Source: Chitinimonas arctica | GTDB lineage: Bacteria; Pseudomonadota; Gammaproteobacteria; Burkholderiales; Chitinimonadaceae | Length of the DNA: 64,000 nt | Assembly (NCBI RefSeq): GCF_007431345.1 | Contig: NZ_CP041730.1 | Span: 186,001-250,000, forward strand | Reading direction: 5' to 3' | In this document: in pieces, positions 38,533-47,888 of the stretch | Layout of the letters: each line of letters starts with the position of its first letter | Numbering within the stretch: the stretch's first letter is position 1 | Program-made: the position numbers and the translations under genes | The notes under the pieces: generated by a model | The model's input: the letters and a program-made list of their open reading frames with translations, nothing else | The model's database searches: none | Told to the model about the DNA's origin: nothing

Positions 38533-39207
38533 ATGCAGAAAAAGAATATCGGCACGAAGTGCTTCGGCTGGGTCGCCAGTATCGGTTTGCTGTTGGCCAG
38601 CCAGTTCGCTTTTGCCAGCCACAACCTCGCCCAAACAGCAACGGTTTTCCTAAAATCCGAACCCGGCAATTGGGTCGGCGACACCTTGGGCGGTGTTGCC
38701 ACGACCTTTACGCATGGCATGGATGGCTTATTTTACGGCAACACCAATTTCAATGGTGGTGTCAGCATCTATTTCGATGGAGGTTCGGGTTGGAATTGGT
38801 TTTTATTCGATTTCGCAGCGCCCAAGTACGACCCCATCACCAATACGGTCGACAACCACCCGTTGAAAGCCGGGGTTTTGTATAACAACGTCCAGCGCTA
38901 TCCCTTCAATTTGGATACCCGGCCCGGCATGGATATCAGCAATCGCCATGGTAACAGTCGGCTGTCCGGCTGGTTCAAGGTGCTGGATGTCGCTTATGGC
39001 AACAATGGCGACATCACCAGATTCGCTGCCGACTTCACGCAGTTTGGTGAAAGCGACAACAGCACCGGCCCAGCCCTACATGGTTCGCTGCGTTTCAATT
39101 CCAATATCGCCATCAACCCTGTTCCGGAACCGGAAACTTATATGATGTTCGGTCTGGGTCTGGCCACACTGGCACTGGTGCGCCGCAAGCGCGCAAAGTT
39201 TCATTAA
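38533..39207 (+). CDS. PEP-CTERM sorting-domain protein, copy 1
   Basis: The product is 224 residues from ATG 38533, after AGGGAG. It has a signal peptide (about 1-28, WVASIGLLLASQFAFA), a beta-rich secreted domain, and a C-terminal sorting signal. The signal is PVPEPETYMMFGLG followed by a hydrophobic helix and an RRKRAK end. Such proteins are cut and anchored by an exosortase, usually in strains making extracellular polysaccharide. No exosortase gene is in the window. The next gene is a paralog, so this is a tandem duplication. The role of the mature domain is unknown. Confidence 0.9.
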   Translation: MQKKNIGTKCFGWVASIGLLLASQFAFASHNLAQTATVFLKSEPGNWVGDTLGGVATTFTHGMDGLFYGNTNFNGGVSIYFDGGSGWNWFLFDFAAPKYDPITNTVDNHPLKAGVLYNNVQRYPFNLDTRPGMDISNRHGNSRLSGWFKVLDVAYGNNGDITRFAADFTQFGESDNSTGPALHGSLRFNSNIAINPVPEPETYMMFGLGLATLALVRRKRAKFH

Positions 39208-39302
39208 GCGACCAACGCCGATTCGCATCGAGTCGGCCTCACGCCTACGCACGCTAAATAGATTAAAAGCGGCGAATTTCAAAATCAGGGAGTATCTACA
39301 GC
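39208..39302. other. Spacer between the PEP-CTERM paralogs
   Basis: A hairpin-like stretch (GCCGATTCGCATCGAGTCGGC, one mismatch in the stem) lies about ten bases past the first stop and recurs past the second gene. The end of the spacer carries AGGGAGT before ATG 39303, matching the leader of copy 1. The duplication therefore covers flanks as well as genes. Confidence 0.6.
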
Positions 39303-39971
39303 ATGCAGAAAAAGAGTATCGGCACAAAGTGCTTCGGCTGGGTTGCCAGCATCGGTTTACTGCTGACCAGCCAGTTCGCCCTTGCCGGCAACAACATCGC
39401 CCAGACGGCAACGGTTTACATGAAATCCGAACCCGGCAACTATGTCGGCGGCAGCTTGGGCGGCGTGGCAAAGACCTTCACCCATGGCGTGGATGGGGTA
39501 TTTTTTGGCAACACCAATTACCACGGCGGTGTCAGCATCTCCTACGATGGCGGTCCCGATTGGTTCTCCTTCGACTTCGCCGCACCGAAATACGACCCCA
39601 TCACCAATACGGTCGGCAGCCAACCCCTGAAAGTCGGCGTCTATAACTACGCCCAGCGTTTCCCCTTCAATTCGCCGACCCGCCCCGGCATGGATATCAG
39701 CGGCAGTGGCCGTGGCAACAACACCTTGTCCGGCTGGTTCAAGGTGCTGGACGTCGCTTATGGCAGCAATGGCGATATCCTGAAATTCGCCGCCGACTTC
39801 AAGCAGTTTGGTGAAAGCAGCAACAGCACCGGTCCTGCCCTATATGGCTCGCTGCGTTTCAATTCCAATATCGCCATCAACCCTGTTCCGGAACCCGAAA
39901 CTTATATGATGTTCGGTCTGGGTCTGGCTACGCTGGCACTAGTACGTCGTAAGCGCGCAAAGGCGCAATAA
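39303..39971 (+). CDS. PEP-CTERM sorting-domain protein, copy 2
   Basis: The product is 222 residues and closely matches copy 1 throughout, with small insertions or deletions in the middle (SGSGRGNN against SNRHGN). The signal peptide, the FDFAAPKYDPITNTV core and the last 35 residues starting FNSNIAINPVPEPE are conserved; the last stretch is identical in the two proteins. Synonymous changes separate the genes, so the proteins are kept alike by selection or by occasional gene conversion. It should be an exosortase substrate like copy 1. A very strong terminator follows. Confidence 0.9.
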   Translation: MQKKSIGTKCFGWVASIGLLLTSQFALAGNNIAQTATVYMKSEPGNYVGGSLGGVAKTFTHGVDGVFFGNTNYHGGVSISYDGGPDWFSFDFAAPKYDPITNTVGSQPLKVGVYNYAQRFPFNSPTRPGMDISGSGRGNNTLSGWFKVLDVAYGSNGDILKFAADFKQFGESSNSTGPALYGSLRFNSNIAINPVPEPETYMMFGLGLATLALVRRKRAKAQ

Positions 39972-40007
39972 ACGGCCAATACCGACTCGAATCGAGCCGG
40001 CCTGCCT

Positions 40008-40048
40008 AAAAAGCACAATGCCCCTCCTGAGGGGCATTGTGCTTTTTT
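40008..40048. terminator. Strong bidirectional terminator
   Basis: A perfect 18-bp stem (AAAAAGCACAATGCCCCT with its complement) surrounds the four-base loop CCTG, and T-runs occur on both strands. It separates the PEP-CTERM genes from the converging lipoprotein-like gene and should stop transcription from either side. Confidence 0.93.
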
Positions 40049-40082
40049 CGCGAGCCGATCCGCGAGCTCGCCCCAGCTATCG

Positions 40083-40337
40083 TCAGTCTTGCGCCGGCGC
40101 AGGCTCGCCAGGCGCTTCCACGATCACCGGCTTGACGGGCTTATCGTCGCTACTCATGGCATCCACCGCCCAGCCCCCGGCCTTGACCGCGCCCTTGCCG
40201 GCCACCACCGCCACATCGGCCGTCACCGAAACCGCCGTGGCCGCCACACTGACGGCGGCGCCTGCCACTGAAATCACGGCGCAACCATTCAGGCCCGCCA
40301 CACCAAGCAACAAGGCCAGATATCCGCGTAAATTCAT
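40083..40337 (-). CDS. Small lipoprotein-like protein
   Basis: The product is 84 residues from ATG 40337; an extension upstream is rejected because the signal starts here. The N-terminus (MNLRGYLALLLGVAGLNGC) resembles a lipoprotein signal with Cys19, though Asn at -2 deviates from the consensus. A long Ala/Val-rich stretch follows, then a polar proline-rich tail ending APAQD. Similar short Ala/Val-rich envelope proteins are common and uncharacterised. The gene ends close to the bidirectional terminator. Confidence 0.7.
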   Translation of the reverse strand: MNLRGYLALLLGVAGLNGCAVISVAGAAVSVAATAVSVTADVAVVAGKGAVKAGGWAVDAMSSDDKPVKPVIVEAPGEPAPAQD

Positions 40338-40381
40338 GTCGTCTTCCAGTTCGATCAGGGTGAAATCCTGCCTATTCGGCA

Positions 40382-41350
40382 CTACAGGCACAATACCAGT
40401 TTGCCGAGATTGCGATTCTCTTCCATATAGCGATGAGCCTGCGCCACTTCCGCCATGGGGTAGACCTTATCCAGCGTCACTTTCGCCCGCCCGGCAGCGA
40501 TGGCCGGCAATACGACGTCCCGCAGGGCGGCAGTCAAGCCAGCCTTGACCGGCAAGGGCTGCGGCCGCAAGGTCGAGCCCTGCACACTCAGGCGCTTGAG
40601 CAAGAGGCGTCCCAGGTCGAGTTCGGCGCGGGCGCCCCCCATCAGACCGATCACCACCAGCCGGCCATCCGGCTTCAGACTGAGCAGATTACCTTCCAGA
40701 TAGTCGCCGCCTATACAGTCCAGCACCAAGTCCACGCCGCCATGGGCCTTGGCGACCACGGAAAAATCTTCGTGGTGGTAATCGATGGCGGCGACCGCGC
40801 CTAGCGCGCGGCAAAAATCCGCCTTGTGCGCGCTGCCTACCGTGGTCAGCGCTTCCGCGCCCAGCAGGCCGGCCAGTTGGATGGCCGCCGCACCGACTCC
40901 GCTTGAGCCGGCATGGATCAGCGCGGTCTCGCCGCTCGCCAGGCATCCCAGCTGGACCAGGTTCAGCCAGGCTGTCATCCAGGCTTCCGGCAGGCTGGCG
41001 GCCTGCTCCACGCCAAGCCAGTCCGGCCGCTTGACGGCACAAGCTGCCTCCAGCACGGCGTACTCGGCATAGCCGCCGCCGGCTACCAGTCCAAAGACCG
41101 CTTCGCCCACCTCGAAACCGTCGGCGCCCTCGCCCACGGCCGCCACTTCGCCCGCCACCTCCAAGCCCAGCAAGGGCGAAGCACCGGGCGGCGCCGGATA
41201 ACGGCCCTCACGCTGGACGATATCGGCGCGGTTCACCCCGGCGGCGGCTATTTTCACCAGCAGCTGGCCGGCACCGGGCGTCGGCCGTTCGATTTCGGTC
41301 CATTGCAGCGTATCCACGCTGCCAGGCCGGGTTTGCACAATGGCGCGCAT
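40382..41350 (-). CDS. NAD(P)H-quinone oxidoreductase, zinc-independent MDR family
   Basis: The product is 322 residues from ATG 41350, six bases after GAGGA. A second ATG 12 bases upstream overlaps the zapE stop but lacks a site. The GroES-like domain begins MRAIVQTRPGSVDTLQW. GVNRADIVQREGRYPAPPG fits the PIG3/QOR branch. The Rossmann domain has IHAGSSGVGAAAIQLAGLLGA and LDCIGGDYLEGNLLSL. Zinc-ligand cysteines are absent. It is a cytoplasmic reductase of quinones or enones. It lies directly after zapE, likely on one transcript. Confidence 0.92.
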   Translation of the reverse strand: MRAIVQTRPGSVDTLQWTEIERPTPGAGQLLVKIAAAGVNRADIVQREGRYPAPPGASPLLGLEVAGEVAAVGEGADGFEVGEAVFGLVAGGGYAEYAVLEAACAVKRPDWLGVEQAASLPEAWMTAWLNLVQLGCLASGETALIHAGSSGVGAAAIQLAGLLGAEALTTVGSAHKADFCRALGAVAAIDYHHEDFSVVAKAHGGVDLVLDCIGGDYLEGNLLSLKPDGRLVVIGLMGGARAELDLGRLLLKRLSVQGSTLRPQPLPVKAGLTAALRDVVLPAIAAGRAKVTLDKVYPMAEVAQAHRYMEENRNLGKLVLCL

Positions 41351-41361
41351 GCTTGTCCTCA

Positions 41362-42522
41362 TTAGGTTAGGGCCACGCTGGATGCGGCATCCTTCACCTT
41401 GCCCGCCTCGTGCGGCAGGGCCAGATAGTCCATCGACTGCATTTCGGTCAGCCGGCTGGCAGTGCGGAAGAACTCGTTGGCGAAGCTTCCCTCGGTATAG
41501 ATCTGCTCGGCATCGGTGCTGGCCGAGATGATCAGCTTGACGCGGTAGTCATAGAACACATCTACCAGCCAGGTCAGCCGGCGCGCCGCCGAGGCCTCCT
41601 TGGCCGTCAGCCTGGGCACGTCGGACAGGATGATGCTGTGGTACTGGCGGGCCAGCCAGAGGTAGTCGGTTTGCGAGCGGGGACCTTCGCACAACTCGGC
41701 GAAGCTGAACCAGACCACGCCCGGTGCGTGCCGCTTCGCTTCCAGGCGCCGCGACTCGATCAGCATGCCGGTCGGCAGATCGCCGCCGCTGGCCAGTTTG
41801 GAAAAGATCTCGTCCAGCTCGCCATCCGTGGCCGGCGTGATGGGCGTCAGGAAAATGCGGGCCTGGGCCAAGGTACGCATGCGGTAGTCATTGCCGCCAT
41901 CGACATTGACGACATCGACATGCTCTTTGAGCAACTTGATGGTGGGCAGGAAGTTGCTCCGCTGCAGGCCATCCGGGTAGAGATCGTCCGGCGCATAGTT
42001 GCTGGTGGCGACCAGCACGATGCCGAGTTCGAACAGATGCGTGAACAGCCGTCCCAAGATCATCGCATCGGCGATATCGGAGACATGGAATTCGTCGAAA
42101 CACAACACCCGGGTGTCGCGCGCGATATTGGCCGCCACGGTGGCCAGCGGATCAACCTCGTTCTTGAGCGCCCGCAGTCCTTCATGCACTTCCTGCATAA
42201 AGTTGTGGAAATGGATGCGGCGCTTGCGCTTGAACGGCAGTCCTGCAAAAAAGCCATCCATCAGGAAGCTCTTGCCCCGCCCTACCCCGCCCCAGAAATA
42301 CAAGCCGCGCGGCACGGCCGGCGTGGGTAGCAAGGTGCGGCCAAACAACCTATCACGTTTGCGCTTGAACTCGGTCAAGGCTTCGTATAGGCCTTGCAAG
42401 TGGGCAATCGCCTGCGTCTGCGCGGTATCCCGCTGAAAACCCACCTGTTTCGCGGCTTCTTCGTACCATTGCGAAGGAGCGGTGCCGGGCTGGATATGGG
42501 CGGTATAGACGTGTTGTGACAT
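41362..42522 (-). CDS. zapE: Cell-division ATPase ZapE (AFG1-like)
   Basis: The product is 386 residues. Walker A is GGVGRGKSFLMD and Walker B is VLCFDEFHVSDI. Family pieces follow: FNLFELGIV-type LFTHLFELGIVLVATSN, then YAPDDLYPDGLQR and LFGRTLLPTP near the start. ZapE binds FtsZ and is needed under stress in E. coli; mitochondrial AFG1 is its relative. The start is MSQHVYTAHIQPG, with no strong ribosome-binding site. The quinone oxidoreductase gene follows with touching ends. Confidence 0.95.
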   Translation of the reverse strand: MSQHVYTAHIQPGTAPSQWYEEAAKQVGFQRDTAQTQAIAHLQGLYEALTEFKRKRDRLFGRTLLPTPAVPRGLYFWGGVGRGKSFLMDGFFAGLPFKRKRRIHFHNFMQEVHEGLRALKNEVDPLATVAANIARDTRVLCFDEFHVSDIADAMILGRLFTHLFELGIVLVATSNYAPDDLYPDGLQRSNFLPTIKLLKEHVDVVNVDGGNDYRMRTLAQARIFLTPITPATDGELDEIFSKLASGGDLPTGMLIESRRLEAKRHAPGVVWFSFAELCEGPRSQTDYLWLARQYHSIILSDVPRLTAKEASAARRLTWLVDVFYDYRVKLIISASTDAEQIYTEGSFANEFFRTASRLTEMQSMDYLALPHEAGKVKDAASSVALT

Positions 42523-42685
42523 GGGAGCTTCGTTGGACGGTGTAGCGAATTATAACTGTCATTAAGCGAAGCAAGACCTGTAGCAATCACTCGTATATAT
42601 TGGCACCGACCGCGTCCATGCAGTGCACTAAAACCTAATAAAGCGGTCTCATTCCTAGCATGCAAAAACTCAGGAGCAAGCCACT

Positions 42686-43420
42686 ATGGCCAGAATCGCA
42701 CTCGTCACCGGCGGCATGGGCGGCATCGGAACCGCCATCTGCCAAAAACTCGCCGATGCGGGGTACACCGTCGTCACGACTTACAGCCGTCCCGGCAAGG
42801 AAATCCAATGGCTGGCGGACCAAAAGGAGAAGGGCTATCTCTTCCACGCCTATCAATGCGATGTCGCGGACTATGATGCCTGCCAGGCCCTGGCTGTCCG
42901 GATCACGGCCGAGGTTGGCCAGGTGGACATCCTGGTGAACAACGCCGGCATCACCAAGGACACCACCTTCCGCAAGATGAGCAAGGTGGACTGGGATGTC
43001 GTGATGCGTACCGATCTGGACTCGCTGTTCAATGTCACCAAGCCCTTTATCGATGGCATGACGGATCGGAACTTCGGGCGCGTGATCAATATTTCTTCGA
43101 TCAATGGCCAGAAGGGCCAGTTCGGCCAGACCAACTATTCGGCCGCCAAGGCCGGCATGCACGGCTTCACCAAATCGCTGGCACAGGAAGTCGCCAAGAA
43201 GGGCGTGACGGTCAATACCGTCAGTCCCGGCTATATCGCCACCGAAATGGTCATGGCGGTCAAGGAGGAGATCCGCCAAGCCATCATCGCGGGCATCCCG
43301 GTCAATCGACTGGGCCTGCCCGAGGAAGTGGCCGAGCTGGTGACTTACCTGGCGGGGGAAAGGGCTGGTTTTATCACCGGTTCGAATATCGCCATCAACG
43401 GTGGTCAACATATGTTTTGA
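42686..43420 (+). CDS. phaB: Acetoacetyl-CoA reductase (PhaB-like short-chain dehydrogenase)
   Basis: The product is 244 residues. It has the cofactor motif TGGMGGIG, NNAG in ILVNNAGITKD, and the catalytic Tyr/Lys in NYSAAKAGMHGF. The PhaB-specific parts FRKMSKVDWDVVMRTDLDSLFNVT and SPGYIATEMVMAV are present (each part of the usual 246-residue protein). It reduces acetoacetyl-CoA to (R)-3-hydroxybutyryl-CoA for polyhydroxybutyrate. AGGAG lies upstream of the ATG. No phaA or phaC gene is nearby, so it is a lone gene. Confidence 0.94.
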   Translation: MARIALVTGGMGGIGTAICQKLADAGYTVVTTYSRPGKEIQWLADQKEKGYLFHAYQCDVADYDACQALAVRITAEVGQVDILVNNAGITKDTTFRKMSKVDWDVVMRTDLDSLFNVTKPFIDGMTDRNFGRVINISSINGQKGQFGQTNYSAAKAGMHGFTKSLAQEVAKKGVTVNTVSPGYIATEMVMAVKEEIRQAIIAGIPVNRLGLPEEVAELVTYLAGERAGFITGSNIAINGGQHMF

Positions 43421-43602
43421 TCTTGCGGGCCGGGCGGGCGCTACCGCCCTCCCGGCCATTCGGTCCGGCAAGCGCGCATGCGCCGGACCGAACAAACGCG
43501 TACCATTAAATTCCCTTATAAATCAGCAAACTATATTTACGCAATTGCTCCCCGCCGGGTGTGCGCGGTATCCTAACGCTTTGCTCGAATTCAGCTACCG
43601 AT

Positions 43603-44418
43603 ATGACTATCGTCATCAAGACCCAAGAAGATATTGAAAAAATGCGTATTGCCGGCCGCCTGGCCAGCGAAGTGTTGGACTACATCACGCCATTTGTCGT
43701 CCCCGGCGTCACCACCGCCGAACTGAATCGTCTCTGCCACGAATATATGACAAATGTGCAGGGCACCATCCCGGCACCGCTCAATTATTGCCCGCCCGGC
43801 TATACGCCCTACCCGGCCGCCATCTGTACCTCAGTCAACCAGGTGGTTTGCCATGGCATCCCCAACGACAAGGCATTGCGTAGCGGCGATGTGGTGAATC
43901 TCGATATCACCGTGATCAAGGACGGCTACCACGGCGATACCAGCCGCATGTTCGCCGTCGGCGAAGTCGCCAGCCATGCCAAGCGCCTGGCGCAGGTGAC
44001 GTTCGAATGCATGTGGATAGGCATAGACCTGGTACGGCCCGGTATCCGCCTGGGCGATATCGGCGCGGCCATCCAACGCCATGCCGAAAAACAGGGCTAT
44101 TCCGTGGTACGGGAATTCTGCGGCCACGGTATCGGCAAGAAATTCCACGAGGAGCCGCAGGTATTGCATTACGGCAAGCCTGGCACCGGCCTGGAGTTGA
44201 AGGCAGGCATGATCTTCACCATCGAACCGATGATCAACGCCGGCAAGAAGGAAATCCGCCCCATGCCCGACGGCTGGACCATCACCACCAAGGACCGGTC
44301 GCTGTCCGCCCAGTGGGAACATACCATCCTGGTCACGGAAAACGGCTATGAGGTCTTGACCCAATCGGCCGGCACCCCCGCCAAGCCGGCGCTGGAAGCG
44401 CATATGCACACGGCCTGA
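43603..44418 (+). CDS. map: Methionine aminopeptidase type I
   Basis: The product is 271 residues from ATG 43603 (MTIVIKTQEDIEKMR, the usual start); a GTG 42 bases earlier is rejected. Metal ligands are in VNLDITVIKDGYHGDTSRMF, the histidine in GHGIGKKFHEEPQ, the glutamate in FTIEPMINAG and the last in SAQWEHTILV. It removes initiator methionine from new proteins. It precedes a GNAT gene and glnD, and map next to glnD is common in betaproteobacteria. The dispersed repeat follows its stop. Confidence 0.97.
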   Translation: MTIVIKTQEDIEKMRIAGRLASEVLDYITPFVVPGVTTAELNRLCHEYMTNVQGTIPAPLNYCPPGYTPYPAAICTSVNQVVCHGIPNDKALRSGDVVNLDITVIKDGYHGDTSRMFAVGEVASHAKRLAQVTFECMWIGIDLVRPGIRLGDIGAAIQRHAEKQGYSVVREFCGHGIGKKFHEEPQVLHYGKPGTGLELKAGMIFTIEPMINAGKKEIRPMPDGWTITTKDRSLSAQWEHTILVTENGYEVLTQSAGTPAKPALEAHMHTA

Positions 44419-44432
44419 CCGCCCCTCTGGCA

Positions 44433-44588
44433 CTTAACGAGCGCAAGCGAGGCTCCCTCGCGGCGGCGAGGGCGGGGGGAGTTGGATTAAATCAAGCGAG
44501 GAGCGGCTGATTTGTCCCTGTGGCTTAACGCCCGGCTTTGCCGGGTGGTGAGTTGCAGTTTGAGTAAGCGCAATGGTTCAGTGCGTCC
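44433..44588 (-). repeat. Dispersed intergenic repeat, copy B
   Basis: Read on the minus strand it runs GGACGCACTGAA, ATTGCGC, ACTCAAA, CACCACCCGGC and on to a CCTCGCCGCCGCGAGGGAG block and GCTCGTT, matching copy A at 31,089-31,315. It has a small hairpin (CCCGGC-AAA-GCCGGG) where copy A has a larger inserted hairpin. It lies 15 bases past the map stop. Confidence 0.75.
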
Positions 44589-44666
44589 TCTTGCCGTGCG
44601 CTGGAAGCAGGCACGCGGTAAGCTTGGACCATTGCCGGCGCAACGGCTATCCGCGGAGTCTCCAGC

Positions 44667-45131
44667 ATGCTGGTACAGATCGATCTTGCCGATACCCTGC
44701 TCGCCCTGGAGCTGCTGCAGGTGCAACGCGTGGCCTACCAGCAGGAAGCGGAACTGATCGGCTATCCCGCCTTGCCGCCGCTGCGGGAAACCTTGCCGGA
44801 ACTGCTCGATTGCGGCGAGACCGTGCTGGGCTGGCGGGTGGATGGCGAGCTACGCGGTGCCGTGGGTTATCTGGCGCAAGCCGGACAAGCGGATATCTGC
44901 CGCCTGGTGGTGGCACCCGCCTGGCAGCGCCAGGGTATCGCCCGCCAGCTATTGCAGGCCTTGATAGACAACGACGAATACGCCGCAATCACCGTCACCA
45001 CGGCAGCAGCCAATCTGCCGGCATTGGCCTTGTACCGGGAAATGGGCTTTTTACCCTCCACCCCATTTACCACCCCGGATGGACTGGCCCTGGTGCGATT
45101 GCAGCGTGGCCCGGCGCCAGACCGGTGCTGA
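44667..45131 (+). CDS. GNAT-family N-acetyltransferase
   Basis: The product is 154 residues. The acetyl-CoA binding site is ICRLVVAPAWQRQGIARQLLQAL, the Q/RxxGxG/A motif A of GNAT enzymes. It continues with ALYREMGFLPS, the usual motif B. The substrate is unknown; similar small enzymes act on ribosomal proteins, amino acids or antibiotics. It lies between map and glnD, with 82 bases to the glnD start. The start MLVQIDLADTLL is the first good ATG. Confidence 0.88.
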   Translation: MLVQIDLADTLLALELLQVQRVAYQQEAELIGYPALPPLRETLPELLDCGETVLGWRVDGELRGAVGYLAQAGQADICRLVVAPAWQRQGIARQLLQALIDNDEYAAITVTTAAANLPALALYREMGFLPSTPFTTPDGLALVRLQRGPAPDRC

Positions 45132-45213
45132 CGCGCCCCCCACTAAATACAGTACTTCCCTATCTACCGGCAAAGCGGTAAAGATAGTAGCTGTCCCTCC
45201 AGAGCTGGCCGCC

Positions 45214-47775
45214 ATGAACGCTTCACTTCCCATCCCGGATCTGCGCCGGCAGTTGCAAAGCGCGCGAGCCTTGCTGCATCACGACTATCACGACCCCGAA
45301 CGGGCAGCCGAGCTGGTGGAGGCCGATGCCCGCCTGGTCGATCATTTCCTGGTCGAGCGCTGGCGCGAACTGGAGATCGACCCGCAGGCCGCCTTGATCG
45401 CGGTGGGCGGCTATGGCCGTGGCCAGCTGTTTCCCTGCTCCGATATCGATCTTTTGATCCTGCTGCCCGCGAATGCCGGCAAGCACACCCTGCAGAAAGT
45501 GGAAAGCCTGGTCGGCCTGCTGTGGGATCTGGGCCTGGAAGTCGGCCATAGCGTCCGCACGCTCAGCGAGTGCCTGGCGGAAGCGCGCGATATCACCGTC
45601 AGCACCACCCTGCTGGAAACCCGTCTTTTGGCCGGTTCCGGCCCCGCCTATGGGGAATTGGTGGAATCGGTATTCGGGCAGCTCGATCAGCGGGCCTTTT
45701 TCGAGGCAAAGCTGCTGGAGCAGCAACAGCGCCACGAACGCTACCAGGGCTCGGTCAACAAGCTGGAGCCGAACGTCAAGGAGGCGCCCGGCGGCATGCG
45801 CGACCTGCACCTGGTCCTGTGGCTGACCGGTGCCTGCGGCCTGGGCGGCGATTGGGACAGCCTGCATAAATCCGGGGTACTGACCGGCCAGGAACTGCGC
45901 AAGCTCAAGCGCGCCGAGAAGATGCTGTGGTCTTTCCGCATCGCCCTGCATCTCACCGCCAATCGCCGCGAGGACCGTATTCTGTTCGACTATCAGAATA
46001 CCCTGGCCAAACGGTTCGGCTATGTGGACAACGGCGCCGATCGCGCCAGCGAGCAGCTGATGGCGGTCTACTACCGGTCCGCCCGGATTGTCGCGCAGCT
46101 GCAGCCCTTGCTGATCCAGGCGGTGCGCCGCAAGCTGTATGGCCGGGCGCGCCTGGAGATCGAGGCCATCAACGAACGTTTCGTCGCCCGCGGCCATCTG
46201 CTGGAGATCGCCCACCCCGATGTCTATGAACAAACCCCGTCGGCCATCCTGGAAACCTTCCTGGTGCTGCAGCAGCATCCGCAACTCTCCGGCATAGGTG
46301 CCGACACCTTGCGGGCGCTTTGGCATGCCCGGCCACGCATCAATGCTGCCTTCCGCCGCGATCCCGTCAATAAGCGGCTGTTCCTGGAGATTCTTCGCCA
46401 GCCCTGGGGCACCACCCGGGTCATGCGGCGGATGAACCAGTACGGGGTGCTGGGACGCTATATTCCGGCCTTCGGCAAGATCGTGGGCCGCATGCAGCAC
46501 GACCTTTTCCACGTCTACACCGTGGACGAACATATCCTGATGGTGTTGCGCAATCTGCGCCGTTTCGCCACACCGGCTTTCAACCACGAGTACCCGGCCT
46601 GCTCGCAGCTGATCGAGGCATTCGAGCGGCCCGAGCTGCTTTACCTGGGCGCCTTGTTCCACGATATCGGCAAGGGCCGCGGTGGCGACCACTCGCAGCT
46701 GGGCAAGGTCGATGCCCGCGAGTTCTGCGTCTCGCATGGCCTGGACCGCGAAGACACCGAGATGGTGGCATGGCTGGTGGAACACCATCTGACCATGTCC
46801 AGCGTGGCGCAGAAGCAGGATGTCTATGATCCTGAAACGGTGGAAGCCTTCGCCCAGATCGTCCGCAACGAACGCCACCTCAATGCGCTCTATCTGCTGA
46901 CCGTGGCCGATATCCGCGGCACCAGTCCCAAGGTATGGAACGCCTGGAAGGCAAAGCTGCTGGAAGACCTGTTTCGTGCCACGCGGCGCTACCTCAGCGG
47001 CGAAACCCTCAATACCATCGACGCCCTCGATGAGCGCCGGCAGGAAGCAGAGAGCCAGATGCGCCGCCATGGCCTGCGCGACGATGCGCACCGGCCACTT
47101 TGGAAGACGCTCGATGCGGTCTATTTCCTGCGCCACGATGCGCCGGAAATTGCCTGGCATGGGCGGATACTGTGGGGTCGCTTCGACAAGGATGAAGTGG
47201 TGGTGCGGGCCCGGCCGGCCGAGGCCGACGGCGGCTTGCAGGTGCTGGTCTACTGCCCCGACCGTCCCGACCTGTTCGCCCGCATCTGCGCCTTTTTCGA
47301 ACGTACCGGCTACAGCATTTTCGACGCCAAGATCTACACCACGCTGAAGGGCTATGCCCTGGACAGTTTCTACGTCCATACCGCCGACGGCCACGATACC
47401 GAGTACCGCGACCTGGTAGGCTACATCGAATACGAGCTGGCACAGCTGATCGTGCGCGACGATGCCCTGCCCCCACCCTTGAGCGGACGCGTCAGCCGTG
47501 TGCTCAGGCACTTCCCCTTGCCGCCGCAGGTATTGATACGGCAAGACGACAAGCAACGCCTGCATATCCTCTCCCTGGTGGCGGGCGACCGGCCCGGCCT
47601 GCTGTCGCGCATCGCCCGCGTGCTGTCGGCCCATGCCATCGCCATCCATTCGGCCAAGATCATGACGCTGGGCGAACGGGCGGAAGATACCTTTACCATT
47701 TCCGGGCAGGCGCTGGCCGATCCCAAGTCGCTGGTTCGGCTGGAAGCGGATTTGATGGAAACCTTGCGGCTGTAG
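45214..47775 (+). CDS. glnD: Bifunctional uridylyltransferase/uridylyl-removing enzyme GlnD
   Basis: The product is 853 residues from ATG 45214. The nucleotidyltransferase domain has GGYGRGQLFPCSDIDLL (near 65-81). The HD domain has LGALFHDIGKGRGGDHS (near 477). Two C-terminal ACT domains are centred near 690 and 800, with VYCPDRPDLFARI and VAGDRPGLLSRIARV. GlnD modifies PII according to glutamine, setting nitrogen control. The longer frame reading back into the GNAT gene is rejected. No PII gene is in the window. Length is normal for the family. Confidence 0.96.
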   Translation: MNASLPIPDLRRQLQSARALLHHDYHDPERAAELVEADARLVDHFLVERWRELEIDPQAALIAVGGYGRGQLFPCSDIDLLILLPANAGKHTLQKVESLVGLLWDLGLEVGHSVRTLSECLAEARDITVSTTLLETRLLAGSGPAYGELVESVFGQLDQRAFFEAKLLEQQQRHERYQGSVNKLEPNVKEAPGGMRDLHLVLWLTGACGLGGDWDSLHKSGVLTGQELRKLKRAEKMLWSFRIALHLTANRREDRILFDYQNTLAKRFGYVDNGADRASEQLMAVYYRSARIVAQLQPLLIQAVRRKLYGRARLEIEAINERFVARGHLLEIAHPDVYEQTPSAILETFLVLQQHPQLSGIGADTLRALWHARPRINAAFRRDPVNKRLFLEILRQPWGTTRVMRRMNQYGVLGRYIPAFGKIVGRMQHDLFHVYTVDEHILMVLRNLRRFATPAFNHEYPACSQLIEAFERPELLYLGALFHDIGKGRGGDHSQLGKVDAREFCVSHGLDREDTEMVAWLVEHHLTMSSVAQKQDVYDPETVEAFAQIVRNERHLNALYLLTVADIRGTSPKVWNAWKAKLLEDLFRATRRYLSGETLNTIDALDERRQEAESQMRRHGLRDDAHRPLWKTLDAVYFLRHDAPEIAWHGRILWGRFDKDEVVVRARPAEADGGLQVLVYCPDRPDLFARICAFFERTGYSIFDAKIYTTLKGYALDSFYVHTADGHDTEYRDLVGYIEYELAQLIVRDDALPPPLSGRVSRVLRHFPLPPQVLIRQDDKQRLHILSLVAGDRPGLLSRIARVLSAHAIAIHSAKIMTLGERAEDTFTISGQALADPKSLVRLEADLMETLRL

Positions 47776-47888
47776 CAGCGATGCCGCGCAAGCCCACGCC
47801 AGGCGACCATCGGCCGGACGGCCTGGTCGGCTATGCTGAAAGCACTCCCACCGGACTAGGCCTCACTCCCTTGCGGATCCAACACGAT

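Noticed and set aside
45223..47649. 808-codon minus-strand open frame opposite glnD
   Set aside because: GlnD is intact on the plus strand with all domains; the antisense frame is unsupported.
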